Assembly (NCBI RefSeq): GCF_900187015.1 | Contig: NZ_LT906479.1 | Coordinates: 1,984,001 to 2,048,000, forward strand | From: Serratia ficaria | GTDB lineage: Bacteria; Pseudomonadota; Gammaproteobacteria; Enterobacterales; Enterobacteriaceae | Reading direction: 5' to 3' | Length of the DNA: 64,000 bases | Notes under the pieces: generated by a model | Database searches by the model: none | What the model saw: only the letters and a program-made list of their open reading frames with translations | What the model was told of the DNA's origin: nothing | In this document: positions 8,303 to 17,645 of the stretch, one piece after another | Layout of the letters: every line of letters starts with the position of its first letter | Position numbering within the stretch: position 1 is the first letter of the stretch | Made by a program: the position numbers and the translations under genes

Positions 8303-9560
8303 GATTCACTGTGAGGTGCTGATTATCGGCGCAGGGCCGGCGGGGCTGGCGGCGGCGCGCGCGGCGGCGGAAAGCGGCCAGGCGGTGCGGTTGCTGGATG
8401 ATAATCCGCACCCGGGCGGGCAAATTTGGCGCGACGGCCCGCAGGTGCGGCTGCCGGCGCTGGCGCGCGAGTATCGGCGCGCCGTTGAAGAACTGCCCAA
8501 CGTGACGCTGCATCGCGGTTGCCGGCTGGTGGCGCAGCGCGGCCCAGGGCAATTGGTCTATGAGGATGCCGCCGGCTGCGGCGTCATCGGCTATCGGCGG
8601 CTGGTGCTGTGCTGCGGCGCGCGGGAGCTGCTGTTGCCCTTTCCGGGGTGGACGCTGCCGGGCGTGACCGGCGCCGGCGGGCTGCAGGCGCAGATCAAGC
8701 AGGGGGTACCGATCGCGGGCGAACGGGTGGCGATTGCCGGCAGCGGCCCTTTGCTGCTGGCGGTGACGGACAGCGTGGTGCGCGGCGGCGGCGAGGTGGT
8801 GTTGCTGGCGGAGCAGGCATCCGCGGCGCGCCTGGCGGCCTTCGCCGCCGGCCTGTGGCGCTGGCCGACGAAGCTGCGGCAGGCTTGCTCGCTGTTCAAT
8901 CGCCGATACCGCAGCGGCAGCCACGTGCTGGAAGCGTTGGGTTCACGGCGGCTGGAAGCGGTGCGCGTCAGGCAGGGGAGCGGCGTCAGGACCATCGCTT
9001 GCGATCGTCTGGCCTGCGGTTTCGGGCTGGTGGCCAATATCGAGCCGGCGATGCTGCTGGGATGCCGCATTGTTGATGACGCCGTGGCTGTCGATGGTTG
9101 GCAGCGCACCAGCCTGCCGCAGGTCTATGCCGCCGGAGAATGCACCGGCGTTGGCGGCAGCGAGCTGTCGCTGGTCGAGGGCGCAATCGCCGGCTATGCC
9201 GCGGCCGGCGAAGAGCTACGGGCCGAGGCGCTGATGGCGCAACGCGATAAATGGCGGCGTTTCGCCGGCGCGGTGGCGCGAACCTTCAGGCTCGATCCGC
9301 AGCTGAACTCGCTGGCTACGCCCGAAACCCTGCTGTGTCGCTGTGAAGACGTGGCGATATCGCAGGTTGCCGGGCAACCGGACTGGGGGGCGGCGAAGCT
9401 GACCAGCCGCTGTGGCATGGGCGCCTGCCAGGGTAAAATTTGCGCTGCCGCCACGCGCCAGCTGTTCGGTTGGCCGCTGCCGACGCCGAGGGCGCCGTTA
9501 ACGCCGGTGCGGACTGAAACCTTGGTTAGCCTGGGGCGAGGAGAGCGCGACGGCCAATAA
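8295..9560 (+). CDS. D-hydroxyproline dehydrogenase, FAD/NAD-binding subunit (HcnB-like)
   Basis: A 421-residue pyridine-nucleotide-disulfide-type flavoprotein. It has an N-terminal GAGPAGLAAARAA Rossmann motif (residues about 9-21), a second nucleotide-binding GSGPLLLAV near residue 150, and AAGECTGVGGSELSLVEG near residue 280. The C-terminus carries a BFD-like cysteine set, LCRCEDV and TSRCGMGACQGKIC, expected to bind another [2Fe-2S]. This is the alpha subunit type of HcnABC and of three-part D-hydroxyproline or opine dehydrogenases. It ends the plus-strand operon, with a 45-bp gap to the next small gene. Confidence 0.86.
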   Translation: MNEIHCEVLIIGAGPAGLAAARAAAESGQAVRLLDDNPHPGGQIWRDGPQVRLPALAREYRRAVEELPNVTLHRGCRLVAQRGPGQLVYEDAAGCGVIGYRRLVLCCGARELLLPFPGWTLPGVTGAGGLQAQIKQGVPIAGERVAIAGSGPLLLAVTDSVVRGGGEVVLLAEQASAARLAAFAAGLWRWPTKLRQACSLFNRRYRSGSHVLEALGSRRLEAVRVRQGSGVRTIACDRLACGFGLVANIEPAMLLGCRIVDDAVAVDGWQRTSLPQVYAAGECTGVGGSELSLVEGAIAGYAAAGEELRAEALMAQRDKWRRFAGAVARTFRLDPQLNSLATPETLLCRCEDVAISQVAGQPDWGAAKLTSRCGMGACQGKICAAATRQLFGWPLPTPRAPLTPVRTETLVSLGRGERDGQ

Positions 9561-9605
9561 TGCTACACTCAGAGATAATGATTGGATGATTTAGGCGGTT
9601 GATGG

Positions 9606-9761
9606 ATGACTAACGCACTGATTACGCTGGGGCTATGCCTGCTGTTGATACCGTTGCTGCTGTGGCTGGTTGGCCGGGCGCTGGCCTCGGCGAAGTATAG
9701 AAAACCGCAGGGGGACAAAGGCAAGCCTAAAACCGGCATGCCGCATGGCGACGATCAATAG
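9606..9761 (+). CDS. Small single-pass membrane protein, 51 residues
   Basis: The frame starting MTNALITLGLCLLLIPLLLWLV has one strong transmembrane helix (residues about 4-26) followed by a charged, Lys-rich tail (YRKPQGDKGKPKTG). The ATG at 9606 is preceded by TTAGGCGG. It lies 45 bp after the dehydrogenase operon and is followed directly by a terminator, so it may be a separate monocistronic gene or the operon tail. I do not recognise a family. Confidence 0.5.
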   Translation: MTNALITLGLCLLLIPLLLWLVGRALASAKYRKPQGDKGKPKTGMPHGDDQ

Positions 9762-9771
9762 CGGGCCGGAA

Positions 9772-9811
9772 AGCCCGAAGGCGGAGCCGGGCCTGGCTCC
9801 GCCTTCGGGCT
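9772..9811. terminator. Strong bidirectional hairpin between convergent genes
   Basis: A perfect 17-bp stem (9772-9788 with 9795-9811) with a six-base loop sits between the 51-residue gene and the convergent lipoprotein gene. No long T run follows on either side, so it may act as a transcript-end stabiliser as well as a terminator. Confidence 0.65.
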
Positions 9812-9814
9812 GCA

Positions 9815-10174
9815 TTACCACTGTGGCCAGTAGTAGGTTTTCTCGCGCCAGCCTTTGCCGTACATGCAGGCCTCGATGGTGGCGTCTCGGGCGGCGGCGT
9901 TGCGATCGTTTTGCACCGTTTTAAACGACGGTTGCTTTTCATAGCGATAACCTGCCGGGCAGTCTTTCTTATTTTTTTCACAGCGCACATATTCGTCTTC
10001 ATAGCCGAACTCAACGTCTCTCACCATATCGGGCGGAAAACGCTCATAGCCCCGGCTTCGGCATTCGGCATATTCAGCATCGCGGGTGCTGTTCACCGCG
10101 CCGGGTCTTTCCCATTGCGTGCAGGCGGTCAGCGTCAATATCGATAATACGATCAAAAAACGGCAGTTCTTCAT
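9815..10174 (-). CDS. Small lipoprotein, function unknown
   Basis: A 119-residue protein starting MKNCRFLIVLSILTLTACTQ at 10174, with AGGGA ahead of the ATG; more upstream in-frame starts lack a ribosome site. The N-terminus is a short lipoprotein signal with lipobox LTAC, cleaving before Cys18. The mature part is hydrophilic with several further cysteines (about residues 37, 64, 71 and 101) that could form disulfides in the periplasm, and ends GWREKTYYWPQW. No family is recognised. Confidence 0.7.
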   Translation of the reverse strand: MKNCRFLIVLSILTLTACTQWERPGAVNSTRDAEYAECRSRGYERFPPDMVRDVEFGYEDEYVRCEKNKKDCPAGYRYEKQPSFKTVQNDRNAAARDATIEACMYGKGWREKTYYWPQW

Positions 10175-10349
10175 GGTGTCCCTAACGATTCCTCTATCCA
10201 TTATAAAACGGCTCTTGCTAGGAATATTCCTAGTCAATGGCCCGAAAGAGTGTAATAAACTGAGGGGTGAATTGGAAATGATAATAGTTCTTGTTTAACT
10301 GCGATTGAGGTCATGGCCGCGCGTTTCGCCGAGCATGTCAGGAGGGGAG

Positions 10350-11048
10350 ATGGGGCGAATTATCCGAGCTGGCGCGGTATTGCTGGCGCTGTTGGCGCTG
10401 TTTTTTTGGCTAAGCCGTTATTTTCCTCCCGGTTATCGGCCTTTTGCCGCGTTAAAGCTGAACGATCCGCCTACCTTGATAACCCGCATTAAGCTCAGAC
10501 TGCTGGCCGGAGATCCCGCGGCCTGCATGCGAATCATAAACCAGGCGCGCGAAGCCGGGATGATCGCCTTCAGCCTGCCGGGCGACAGCCGCGGCGAATG
10601 CCCGCTGGTTGCGCCGGTGCGGGTGAGAAATTTCGGCGCGGTGCGCCTCAGCTCAAGTTTCCTGGCCAGTTGCCCGCTGGCGCTGAGCAGCGCCATGTGG
10701 GTGGCGCAGGTCGCCGCGCCGCAGGCGCAGCAGCAGTTTGGCGTTGGGTTGGCGCGCATTGACCATCTCGGCAGTTATGCCTGCCGCAATGTGTATCACC
10801 GGCCGGTAGGCCGGCGCAGCGAGCATGCCACGGCGGAGGCGCTGGACATCGCCGGCTTTCGTCTGGCCAACGGTCGTCGGCTTCGGGTGTTGAACGACTG
10901 GGCGTCGTCGGACGCGTCAGGTCGCTATTTGCGGACATTGTTTCAGGAAGGATGCGGGTTTTTCGGCAGTGCCCTGGGGCCGGAATATAACGCCGCGCAC
11001 GCCAATCATTTTCATCTGGGCATGCGCGGCTATGGCGTCTGTCGCTGA
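10350..11048 (+). CDS. Extensin-like (PF06904-type) periplasmic protein
   Basis: A 232-residue protein with an N-terminal membrane anchor (AVLLALLALFFWL) and a C-terminal extensin-like domain. Diagnostic elements are RRSEHATAEALDIAGF and the terminal HANHFHLGM, an S-x-H...D...H-x-H arrangement shared with zinc D,D-carboxypeptidase folds, plus paired cysteines. The chosen ATG has AGGAGG ahead; an ATG at 10335 is an alternative. A role in cell-wall handling is suggested by the fold but is not established for the family. Confidence 0.75.
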   Translation: MGRIIRAGAVLLALLALFFWLSRYFPPGYRPFAALKLNDPPTLITRIKLRLLAGDPAACMRIINQAREAGMIAFSLPGDSRGECPLVAPVRVRNFGAVRLSSSFLASCPLALSSAMWVAQVAAPQAQQQFGVGLARIDHLGSYACRNVYHRPVGRRSEHATAEALDIAGFRLANGRRLRVLNDWASSDASGRYLRTLFQEGCGFFGSALGPEYNAAHANHFHLGMRGYGVCR

Positions 11049-11292
11049 GTTTTTTTTAGCTGAAAAGTGAAATTCATAATTAGGATATTTACCTATCGGC
11101 AATATTTTTATCTGGATTTATGCGTCATTTCTCCATTTTTCTATTTTAATCGGGCAAAATTTTATTTTTTATTTCTCGATAATTGCATATCGTATTGAGG
11201 TAATGAGTTTGCATTTTAATAGCGGTTTTTTTAGATTCAGCGCAGAACGATAGCGGTCATGATGATGCCAAAATGATAAAGGGAGTTTTATT

Positions 11293-11607
11293 TTGCAGGG
11301 GAAAAAGAAAACACCTGAAGGTAGTGACGCTTTATCTTCACTATCAGACGATTATGATCAAATGAAGCCGCTTTCCGAGGTAGGGGTCGCCCTGGGGTAT
11401 GGGCGTACCCGTTTTTATCAATGGTGCCGCGGGCGTGGATTTCTGACGCCGATGAATGCCCCGTCTACAGAGATGATCAGTGCGGGATATATGGTCACGG
11501 CGCTGTTGGATACCGGATATTCGCGGGTGTACGTGACGCGAGATGGATTTAACTATGTCGTCAATCTCTTTGAGGCTGACATCAAAAACGGCATGGTAAA
11601 ACTATGA
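11293..11607 (+). CDS. KilAC/antirepressor-like DNA-binding protein, orphan
   Basis: A 104-residue protein most plausibly starting at the TTG of 11293, preceded by GGGAG; an internal ATG at 11362 is possible. The core LSEVGVALGYGRTRFYQWCRGRGFL followed later by YVTRDGFNYVVNLFE has the pattern of the phage antirepressor KilAC domain (A-x-x-L-G-x-GR-x-x-x-x-x-W-x-R-x-x-G-x-L then V-T-x-x-G). It stands alone in a locally AT-rich stretch with no other phage genes. It is probably a domesticated remnant. Family assignment is from pattern recall only. Confidence 0.5.
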   Translation: MQGKKKTPEGSDALSSLSDDYDQMKPLSEVGVALGYGRTRFYQWCRGRGFLTPMNAPSTEMISAGYMVTALLDTGYSRVYVTRDGFNYVVNLFEADIKNGMVKL

Positions 11608-11787
11608 GGTAAACATAAAAATACTATTTATTTCAAGGCGCTAAACACAGAATCTTCTTATCCTCATGCCGGGCAGCCCGGCCGAGAGTGGGAAGTTATC
11701 CTATTTTTCTCTCTCTGGCGGATGAGTGCTACAGGCGCGGGGTATTCTATTGCTACTATAAACGTTGGTTTTCCTCAGGAGCTCAGG

Positions 11788-12219
11788 ATGAAGCATTACG
11801 CCGCGTTATTTCTTACTTCTGCTTTGTTGACGGGGTGCGCCACACAGGCCGTTCCGCCTCAGCAGGCCGAGTCGCCGCCGCCCAGCCGTTTGTTGCTGTA
11901 CCAGAACACGCCGCAAACCCCCTACGCCAGCATTGTGGTGGTGCGTGATAGCGGCATGCTGGCGGGCAGCTGCCGTACCGGCGTTTATATTAACGGCGAG
12001 TTCGCCGCCTCTTTGGCCGCCAAGGAAAAAGCGACGTTCCGGGTACCGGTGGGCAATAACGAGGTGAGCATCGGACAGGATATGATCGAAAACAGCCTGT
12101 GCATCTGGCGCGACACCCGCGGCGCATTGCCGATGACGCTGCGCGCCGGGGAGAGCCGTTACTTCCGCGTAGCTGGCGATATGCAGCGCGGGTTCGTCCT
12201 GCAGGCCAGCCAGCCTTGA
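11788..12219 (+). CDS. Small outer-membrane or periplasmic lipoprotein
   Basis: A 143-residue protein; ATG 11788 follows AGGAG with six-base spacing. The signal MKHYAALFLTSALLTGCATQ ends in lipobox LTGC (Cys17). The mature part has a Pro/Gln-rich linker, then a beta-rich domain with ASIVVVRDSGMLAGSC, YINGEFAASL and SRYFRV. These resemble DUF2846-type lipoproteins that display a Y-I-N/D-G-x-x-x-G/A-x-L segment. Function is unknown. It converges with glpM. Confidence 0.75.
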   Translation: MKHYAALFLTSALLTGCATQAVPPQQAESPPPSRLLLYQNTPQTPYASIVVVRDSGMLAGSCRTGVYINGEFAASLAAKEKATFRVPVGNNEVSIGQDMIENSLCIWRDTRGALPMTLRAGESRYFRVAGDMQRGFVLQASQP

Positions 12220-12238
12220 TATGCTCGGCAAGGGGCAT

Positions 12239-12580
12239 TCAGCGCCCTTGCCACCATCCCCACAGCGTGATCAGCAGCCATGCCGCCGCAATCCAGCACA
12301 GTACCGCCGCGGCCAACGCCAGTGACAAGCGCAGGCTGTTGAGCAAAAAATACAGCGATATCAAATACACCAGGTAGGGTAAAACCGCCCACATGCCAAA
12401 AATCAGCGTGGTTTTCAGCGCGGCGATCGAGCGTTCGTTGCCGACGATATAATGGGCGATTAGCGCAAAAGTGGGGAATAACGGCACCAGGCCGGCGATG
12501 TAATAATTGCGGGTTTTGGCCAGCACACCGATTAACACCACCACCAGAGCGCCGATCAGCGCTTTGAAAAGGATGCCCAT
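12239..12580 (-). CDS. glpM: GlpM family inner-membrane protein
   Basis: A 113-residue four-helix membrane protein. The start at 12580 (MGILFKALIGALVVVLIGV) has AGAGGGG ahead and matches the N-terminus of E. coli GlpM as I recall it, including NYYIAGLVPLFPTFALIAHYIV. GlpM is a conserved small inner-membrane protein first linked to alginate production in Pseudomonas; its molecular role is unclear. The last 20 residues are Leu/Trp-rich. Confidence 0.88.
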   Translation of the reverse strand: MGILFKALIGALVVVLIGVLAKTRNYYIAGLVPLFPTFALIAHYIVGNERSIAALKTTLIFGMWAVLPYLVYLISLYFLLNSLRLSLALAAAVLCWIAAAWLLITLWGWWQGR

Positions 12581-12653
12581 AAGCCCCTCTGAAGTAAAAG
12601 AAAATACACTGCCCGAAAGCGCGGGCAAGATCAATCCTTGGCGAGAGGCCGGC

Positions 12654-12687
12654 AGAAAAAGCAGGTCTGCGGGGCGAGCAGACCTGC
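12654..12687 (-). terminator. Rho-independent terminator of yecF
   Basis: A perfect 10-bp stem (12661-12670 with 12678-12687) and seven-base loop, followed in the leftward direction by a run of T in the transcript sense (AAAAA on the plus strand at 12656-12660). It lies 12 bp after the yecF stop. Confidence 0.85.
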
Positions 12688-12698
12688 ACTGCGGCGGA

Positions 12699-12923
12699 TT
12701 ATTGACGGTAGGCGTGTTTAATCTGCTGGATGCTGTTTTTGAAGATTTCAGCCTGGGTCGGGTCCTCGAGCTGAGCGATAAAGCGTTCCATGTTGATAAT
12801 GACTTTCCCGGCGTCAGCCTGGCCGATCGATTTAAGGATCAGCGTCAGCGTGGCTTTAAGGCAGGCGACTTCGGTCGCCAAGATTTCCGGGTTTGCAGAC
12901 GTAGTGAAGTCAACGTTGCTCAT
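12699..12923 (-). CDS. yecF: YecF family (DUF2594) small protein
   Basis: A 74-residue cytosolic protein. ATG 12923 has AGGAG ahead. The sequence matches E. coli YecF in the EVACLKATLTLILKSIGQADAGKV centre and the KQIKxAYRQ-type C-terminus. YecF lies next to uvrY in E. coli as here, but sdiA is absent from this locus. Function is unknown. Confidence 0.88.
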   Translation of the reverse strand: MSNVDFTTSANPEILATEVACLKATLTLILKSIGQADAGKVIINMERFIAQLEDPTQAEIFKNSIQQIKHAYRQ

Positions 12924-13623
12924 TTTCTCTCCTGATTTTTGAGGCCGAAGCCTGAAGCACAATGCATTTCGGTGCGCCTCCGCGGCGCGGCAGAACGGCC
13001 GGACGCGCGGAGGCGCATTTAACTGGGCGCGGAGTATAGCATAGCATGCGGCGCTCATTTGTACCGAGCGCACTGCCCGCCATGCCGGTGGGAAGGGGCC
13101 GGTATGGCGGGCGCAATAATGGCCGAGTTATTTTGATCGCGGTAATAAGTATTTACCCGAGGCGGCATTGTTAAACATCCCCGGTTATTTTAATTGGCAT
13201 AGCGGCATTTTCTCCGCTTTTTCCGGAGTTTTCGCTGAATAATTGTTTTTTGGTGCGGCACTATACCGGTCTGTTGGCAGGGACCCTCGCGGTATTGTTG
13301 AATTTCAAAGGATTACAAAAGCCGGGCGCGCATGCTAATATTATTCCTGTTGCGCTTGCTTACACTGATTTCCCCTCCGTTGCGCGATTGCTGCAGTATC
13401 ATATGTTGTCGGTCGCGGGGCGCGGTTATTTTTATCGTCTGATTCTCGCTATAGGGACGGTTTATCGGCGGCATAGACGGCTAAAATTGAAAAATCAGCT
13501 CTGCTCCGCAAAGTTAATCGGGAATATGTATTAATCTGTATTCATTCTTGGCTGAAAAACAAGTAATATCTCTGGCGAAAACAGAGGCTGATTGCGTTAC
13601 TCCCTTTTTTTGGAGATTTTTCC
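12924..13623. other. 700-bp intergenic region upstream of uvrY
   Basis: Between yecF (leftward) and uvrY (rightward). In E. coli this neighbourhood includes sdiA, but no LuxR-type reading frame is visible. The right half is AT-rich and presumably holds the uvrY promoter. A 94-codon plus-strand frame at 13250-13534 has no convincing ribosome site or family features. Confidence 0.5.
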
Positions 13624-14280
13624 TTGATTAGCGTTCTTCTTGTTGATGACCACGAACTGGTGCGCGCAGGGATACGACGCATTCTTGAAGATATCAAAGG
13701 TATAAAAGTTGTCGGAGAGGCCCAGTGCGGTGAAGACGCCGTAAAATGGTGCCGTGGCAACGCCGTTGACATCGTTTTGATGGATATGAATATGCCGGGC
13801 ATTGGCGGGCTGGAAGCCACGCGCAAAATTGTGCGTTACGCGCCGGATGTCAAGGTCATCATGTTGACTATACACACAGAAAATCCACTGCCTGCCAAAG
13901 TGATGCAGGCAGGCGCCGCCGGTTACCTGAGCAAAGGGGCCGCGCCGCAAGAAGTGATCAACGCTTTGCGTTCGGTGCATGCTGGGCAGCGTTACATCGC
14001 GTCTGATATCGCCCAGCAGATGGCGTTGAGCCAGCTGGAGCCGCAGACCGAAACGCCGTTCAGCTGCCTGTCCGAGCGGGAGTTGCAGATCATGTTGATG
14101 ATCACCAAGGGCAAAAAGGTTAATGAGATCTCGGAGCAGCTGAGTCTCAGCCCGAAAACGGTGAACAGTTATCGCTACCGGATGTTCAGCAAGCTGAATA
14201 TCAGCGGCGATGTTGAGCTGACCCATCTGGCTATCCGACACGGATTGTTCAATGCGGAGACGTTGTTAAGCAGTGAGTGA
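13624..14280 (+). CDS. uvrY: Response regulator UvrY (BarA partner, GacA family)
   Basis: A 218-residue NarL/FixJ-type regulator. The start is the TTG at 13624 with GGAG eight bases before; this restores the [22 protein letters not shown]-terminus. The receiver domain (residues 1-120) has the acidic pair at 8-9, phosphoacceptor Asp54 in VLMDMNMPG and Lys105 in YLSKGAA. The LuxR HTH is at about 148-200 ([12 protein letters not shown]...[12 protein letters not shown]). With sensor BarA it activates csrB/csrC-type sRNAs controlling carbon metabolism, motility and secondary products. Its last 8 bases overlap uvrC. Confidence 0.96.
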   Translation: MISVLLVDDHELVRAGIRRILEDIKGIKVVGEAQCGEDAVKWCRGNAVDIVLMDMNMPGIGGLEATRKIVRYAPDVKVIMLTIHTENPLPAKVMQAGAAGYLSKGAAPQEVINALRSVHAGQRYIASDIAQQMALSQLEPQTETPFSCLSERELQIMLMITKGKKVNEISEQLSLSPKTVNSYRYRMFSKLNISGDVELTHLAIRHGLFNAETLLSSE

Positions 14281-16105
14281 CCGTTTTGATGCCAAAGCTT
14301 TTCTCAGCACCGTAACCAGCCAGCCCGGCGTCTACCGTATGTATGACGCCACTGGCACGGTTATCTACGTCGGTAAAGCCAAAGACCTGAAAAAACGTCT
14401 CGCCAGCTACTTCCGCCAGCAGGTCGGCAGCCGCAAAACCGAGACGTTGGTCAAAAATATTGCGCAAATAGACGTAACTGTTACGCATACCGAAACAGAA
14501 GCGCTGTTGCTGGAACATAACTACATTAAGTTGTACCAGCCGCGATATAATGTTCTTTTACGTGACGATAAATCTTATCCGCTGATCTTCCTCAGTGCGG
14601 ATAGCCATCCGCGGCTGGCGGTACACCGCGGCGCCAAACACGCCAAGGGCGAGTATTTCGGTCCTTTCCCCAATTCCTATGCCGTGCGCGAGACGCTGGC
14701 GCTGCTGCAGAAACTGTTCCCGATCCGCCAGTGCGAGAACAGCGTATACCGCAATCGCTCGCGCCCGTGTCTGCAATATCAGATTGGCCGCTGCCTGGGG
14801 CCCTGCGTAGCTGGGCTGGTGAGCGAAGAGGAGTACCGGCAACAGGTGGACTACGTGCGCCTGTTCCTGTCCGGCAAAGATCAGCAGGTGCTGCATCAGC
14901 TGATCGAGCGAATGGAAAACGCCAGCAAGCTGCTGAATTTCGAAGAGGCGGCGCGCATTCGCGATCAGATCCAGGCGGTACGGCGGGTGACCGAACGGCA
15001 GTTTGTTTCCGGCAACAGCGACGATCTGGACGTGATCGGCGTGGCGTTTGAGGCCGGCATGGCCTGCTTGCACGTACTGTTCATCCGTCAGGGCAAGGTG
15101 CTGGGCAGCCGCAGCTACTTCCCGAAGGTGCCGGGCGGCACGGATATGGGCGAGGTGGTGCAGACCTTCGTCGGCCAATTCTACCTGCAGGGCAGCCAGG
15201 CGCGCACGCTGCCGGCGGAGATCCTGTTGGATTTCAATCTGCCGGAAAAAGACCTGCTGGCGGAGTCGCTCTCCGAGCTGGCGGGGCGCAAGATTCAAAT
15301 TCAGAGCAAGCCGCGCGGCGACCGCGCCCGCTACCTGAAGCTGGCGCGCACCAACGCGGCGACCGCGCTGACCACCAAGCTTTCGCAGCAGTCGACCATT
15401 CATCAACGGCTGGCGGAGTTGGCCAAGGTATTGAACCTTTCCGAGATCAACCGCATGGAATGTTTCGACATCAGCCATACGATGGGCGAGCAAACGGTCG
15501 CTTCCTGCGTGGTGTTCGACGGCAACGGGCCGCTGCGTTCAGAGTATCGGCGCTACAACATTACCGGCATTACCCCGGGCGATGATTACGCGGCGATGGC
15601 GCAGGTGTTGAAACGCCGCTATGGTAAGGCACTGGAAGAGAAAAAAATTCCGGACGTGATTTTTATCGACGGCGGCAAAGGGCAGCTAGGCATGGCGATC
15701 GAGGTGTTCAACGCGCTGAACGTCAACTGGGATAAAAACAAGCCGCTGCTGATCGGCATCGCGAAAGGCGCCGATCGCAAGGCCGGGCTCGAGACGCTGT
15801 TCTTCGTGCCGGAAGGCGAGGGGATTTCGCTGCCGCCGGATTCGCCGGCGCTGCACGTGATCCAGCATATCCGCGATGATTCGCACAACCATGCGATCAC
15901 CGGGCACCGCCAGAGAAGGGCAAAAGTAAGAAATACCAGCGCATTGGAGCTGATCGATGGCGTTGGACCAAAACGGCGACAGGTGCTGTTGAAGTATATG
16001 GGTGGACTTCAACCATTATTGAACGCCAGCGTTGAGGAAATTGCAAAAGTGCCGGGTATTTCACAAGCATTGGCAGAAAAGATCTACAATGCATTGAAAC
16101 ACTGA
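14273..16105 (+). CDS. uvrC: Excinuclease ABC subunit C
   Basis: A 610-residue DNA repair nuclease, the normal length, starting with GTG inside the uvrY end. It has an N-terminal GIY-YIG nuclease domain ([25 protein letters not shown], residues 18-42), the cysteine region [13 protein letters not shown], a UVR motif at about 200-235, an endonuclease V/RNase H-like domain (ECFDISH, IDGGKGQ) and C-terminal helix-hairpin-helix repeats. It makes both incisions around lesions in the UvrBC complex. The uvrY-uvrC coupling is as in E. coli. Confidence 0.97.
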   Translation: MSDRFDAKAFLSTVTSQPGVYRMYDATGTVIYVGKAKDLKKRLASYFRQQVGSRKTETLVKNIAQIDVTVTHTETEALLLEHNYIKLYQPRYNVLLRDDKSYPLIFLSADSHPRLAVHRGAKHAKGEYFGPFPNSYAVRETLALLQKLFPIRQCENSVYRNRSRPCLQYQIGRCLGPCVAGLVSEEEYRQQVDYVRLFLSGKDQQVLHQLIERMENASKLLNFEEAARIRDQIQAVRRVTERQFVSGNSDDLDVIGVAFEAGMACLHVLFIRQGKVLGSRSYFPKVPGGTDMGEVVQTFVGQFYLQGSQARTLPAEILLDFNLPEKDLLAESLSELAGRKIQIQSKPRGDRARYLKLARTNAATALTTKLSQQSTIHQRLAELAKVLNLSEINRMECFDISHTMGEQTVASCVVFDGNGPLRSEYRRYNITGITPGDDYAAMAQVLKRRYGKALEEKKIPDVIFIDGGKGQLGMAIEVFNALNVNWDKNKPLLIGIAKGADRKAGLETLFFVPEGEGISLPPDSPALHVIQHIRDDSHNHAITGHRQRRAKVRNTSALELIDGVGPKRRQVLLKYMGGLQPLLNASVEEIAKVPGISQALAEKIYNALKH

Positions 16106-16163
16106 GGGCAATGTAGCAACATACTCTTAATTCCCACTCCAGCCAGATAGTTACCGTAGCATT

Positions 16164-16712
16164 ATGCAATTGAATATACCGACGTGGCTTACCCTGTTTC
16201 GCGTAGTTCTGATCCCATTCTTTGTGCTGGCATTTTATCTGCCGTTCACCTGGGCTCCGATGGTTTGCGCCATCATCTTTGTGTTTGCTGCAGTAACCGA
16301 CTGGTTTGACGGCTTTTTAGCCCGTCGCTGGAAGCAAACCACCCGCTTTGGGGCGTTCCTCGACCCGGTTGCGGACAAAGTGATGGTTGCCGTGGCGCTG
16401 GTGCTGGTGGCCGAGCACTACCACAGCTGGTGGATCACGCTGCCGGCGGCGACCATGATCGCCCGCGAAATTATCATCTCGTCGCTGCGCGAGTGGATGG
16501 CGGAGATCGGCAAGCGCAGCAGCGTGGCGGTATCGTGGATCGGCAAAGTGAAGACCATGGCGCAGATGATGTCGCTGGTCGGGCTGTTGTGGCGCCCCGA
16601 TCGCTCCGTCGAGTACGTGTCGTTTGGCCTGCTGTACATCGCGGCGGTGCTGACTTTCTGGTCGATGTTCCAATATTTGAACGCTGCGCGAAACGATCTG
16701 CTTGAACCCTGA
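16164..16712 (+). CDS. pgsA: CDP-diacylglycerol-glycerol-3-phosphate 3-phosphatidyltransferase
   Basis: A 182-residue inner-membrane enzyme committing CDP-diacylglycerol to phosphatidylglycerol and cardiolipin. The CDP-alcohol phosphotransferase motif D-G-x2-A-R-x8-G-x3-D-x3-D is seen as [20 protein letters not shown] followed by LDPVADK at about residues 54-80. It starts [14 protein letters not shown], is followed by tRNA genes and preceded by uvrC, the conserved enteric order. Confidence 0.96.
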   Translation: MQLNIPTWLTLFRVVLIPFFVLAFYLPFTWAPMVCAIIFVFAAVTDWFDGFLARRWKQTTRFGAFLDPVADKVMVAVALVLVAEHYHSWWITLPAATMIAREIIISSLREWMAEIGKRSSVAVSWIGKVKTMAQMMSLVGLLWRPDRSVEYVSFGLLYIAAVLTFWSMFQYLNAARNDLLEP

Positions 16713-16857
16713 TCAAAGCGCTGCAAAAATCGGCAAACGAACGTAATGAGCCAACAATTTTATTGACTCATTACGTCAGGTAAGTAGAATGCATCGCATC
16801 AGACGGCAGCGACGAATCGCCGAAAGATAGCAAAAAAATCAGTAAGTTCTGATTAAC

Positions 16858-16933
<76 letters not shown>

Positions 16934-16988
16934 AATTTAATGAAGCTGGTGTTTTCCGGCTTTAGCCTGAAAAGGCAAACAGAATTAA

Positions 16989-17062
16989 GGCGCGTTAACA
17001 AAGCGGTTATGTAGCGGATTGCAAATCCGTCTAGTCCGGTTCGACTCCGGAACGCGCCTCCA
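16989..17062 (+). tRNA. cysT: tRNA-Cys (GCA)
   Basis: A 74-base cloverleaf: acceptor GGCGCGT/ACGCGCC, anticodon loop TTGCAAA (anticodon GCA), T-loop TTCGACT, and encoded CCA ending at 17062. It is the middle member of the tRNA cluster. Confidence 0.97.
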
Positions 17063-17072
17063 ATTTTCCCGA

Positions 17073-17158
17073 GCCCGGGTGGTGAAATCGGTAGACACAA
17101 GGGATTTAAAATCCCTCGGCTTATGGCTGTGCGGGTTCAAGTCCCGCCCCGGGTACCA
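17073..17158 (+). tRNA. leuZ: tRNA-Leu (TAA)
   Basis: An 86-base class II tRNA with a long variable arm; the anticodon loop is TTTAAAA (anticodon TAA), the T-loop TTCAAGT, and CCA is encoded at 17156-17158. Order Gly-Cys-Leu is as in E. coli glyW-cysT-leuZ. Confidence 0.96.
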
Positions 17159-17203
17159 GGGAATAAATACCGAATAATCAAAGCAATAAGCAGTAATGTC
17201 GTG

Positions 17204-17227
17204 ACCGCCGAGAGGCGGTTTTTTTGT
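17204..17227 (+). terminator. Rho-independent terminator of the tRNA cluster
   Basis: Stem ACCGCC/GGCGGT with loop GAGA (17204-17219) followed by a T run from 17219. It lies 45 bp after tRNA-Leu. Confidence 0.88.
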
Positions 17228-17393
17228 GCCCGCAATTTCGTTCCGTTCCTCCGGTGCTATTTTACGCCGTTCCGCGATTTGTTTGATTCCAGAGCCATTT
17301 TTTCATCCTTGTTGTGACAGCCGTCAACCGATCCCAGGCGAAATAGCGCATTCTGGTCTAGTATTTATCGGTAAAAAATTGACTGAGGTGGCT

Positions 17394-17603
17394 ATGCATC
17401 CGAATAAACCCATTGAGTTTGACGAAGAGATTTGCCTGGTCATCGGCAGAGCGGTCCTGGAGGTGGTGAAGCTGGGCGGGGAAACCAGCGCGCCTGCGGT
17501 GATGGACGCCATCGAAGTGGCGGTGGAGCGCCCGGGAGTGACCGAGAGCGCGGTTGCGGCCGCTGACGACGCCCTGGACCTGATGGCCCGTCTGATACAA
17601 TGA
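17394..17603 (+). CDS. Small protein resembling FumD/DUF2767 family
   Basis: A 69-residue protein; ATG 17394 has GAGGTG ahead. From memory, the segment EEICLVIGRAVLEVVKLG lines up without gaps with E. coli FumD (YdhZ), a small protein of the DUF2767 kind. The AriR/YmgB family has a looser resemblance. It lies 42 bp upstream of the next gene, so they may be co-transcribed. Function unknown. Confidence 0.6.
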   Translation: MHPNKPIEFDEEICLVIGRAVLEVVKLGGETSAPAVMDAIEVAVERPGVTESAVAAADDALDLMARLIQ

Positions 17604-17645
17604 TCCCGCAGGGGTTATCATCAATTACAAGGGAGAGGAACCCCC

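Noticed and set aside
13250..13534. 94-codon frame where sdiA is expected
   Set aside because: No Shine-Dalgarno or LuxR features; probably chance.
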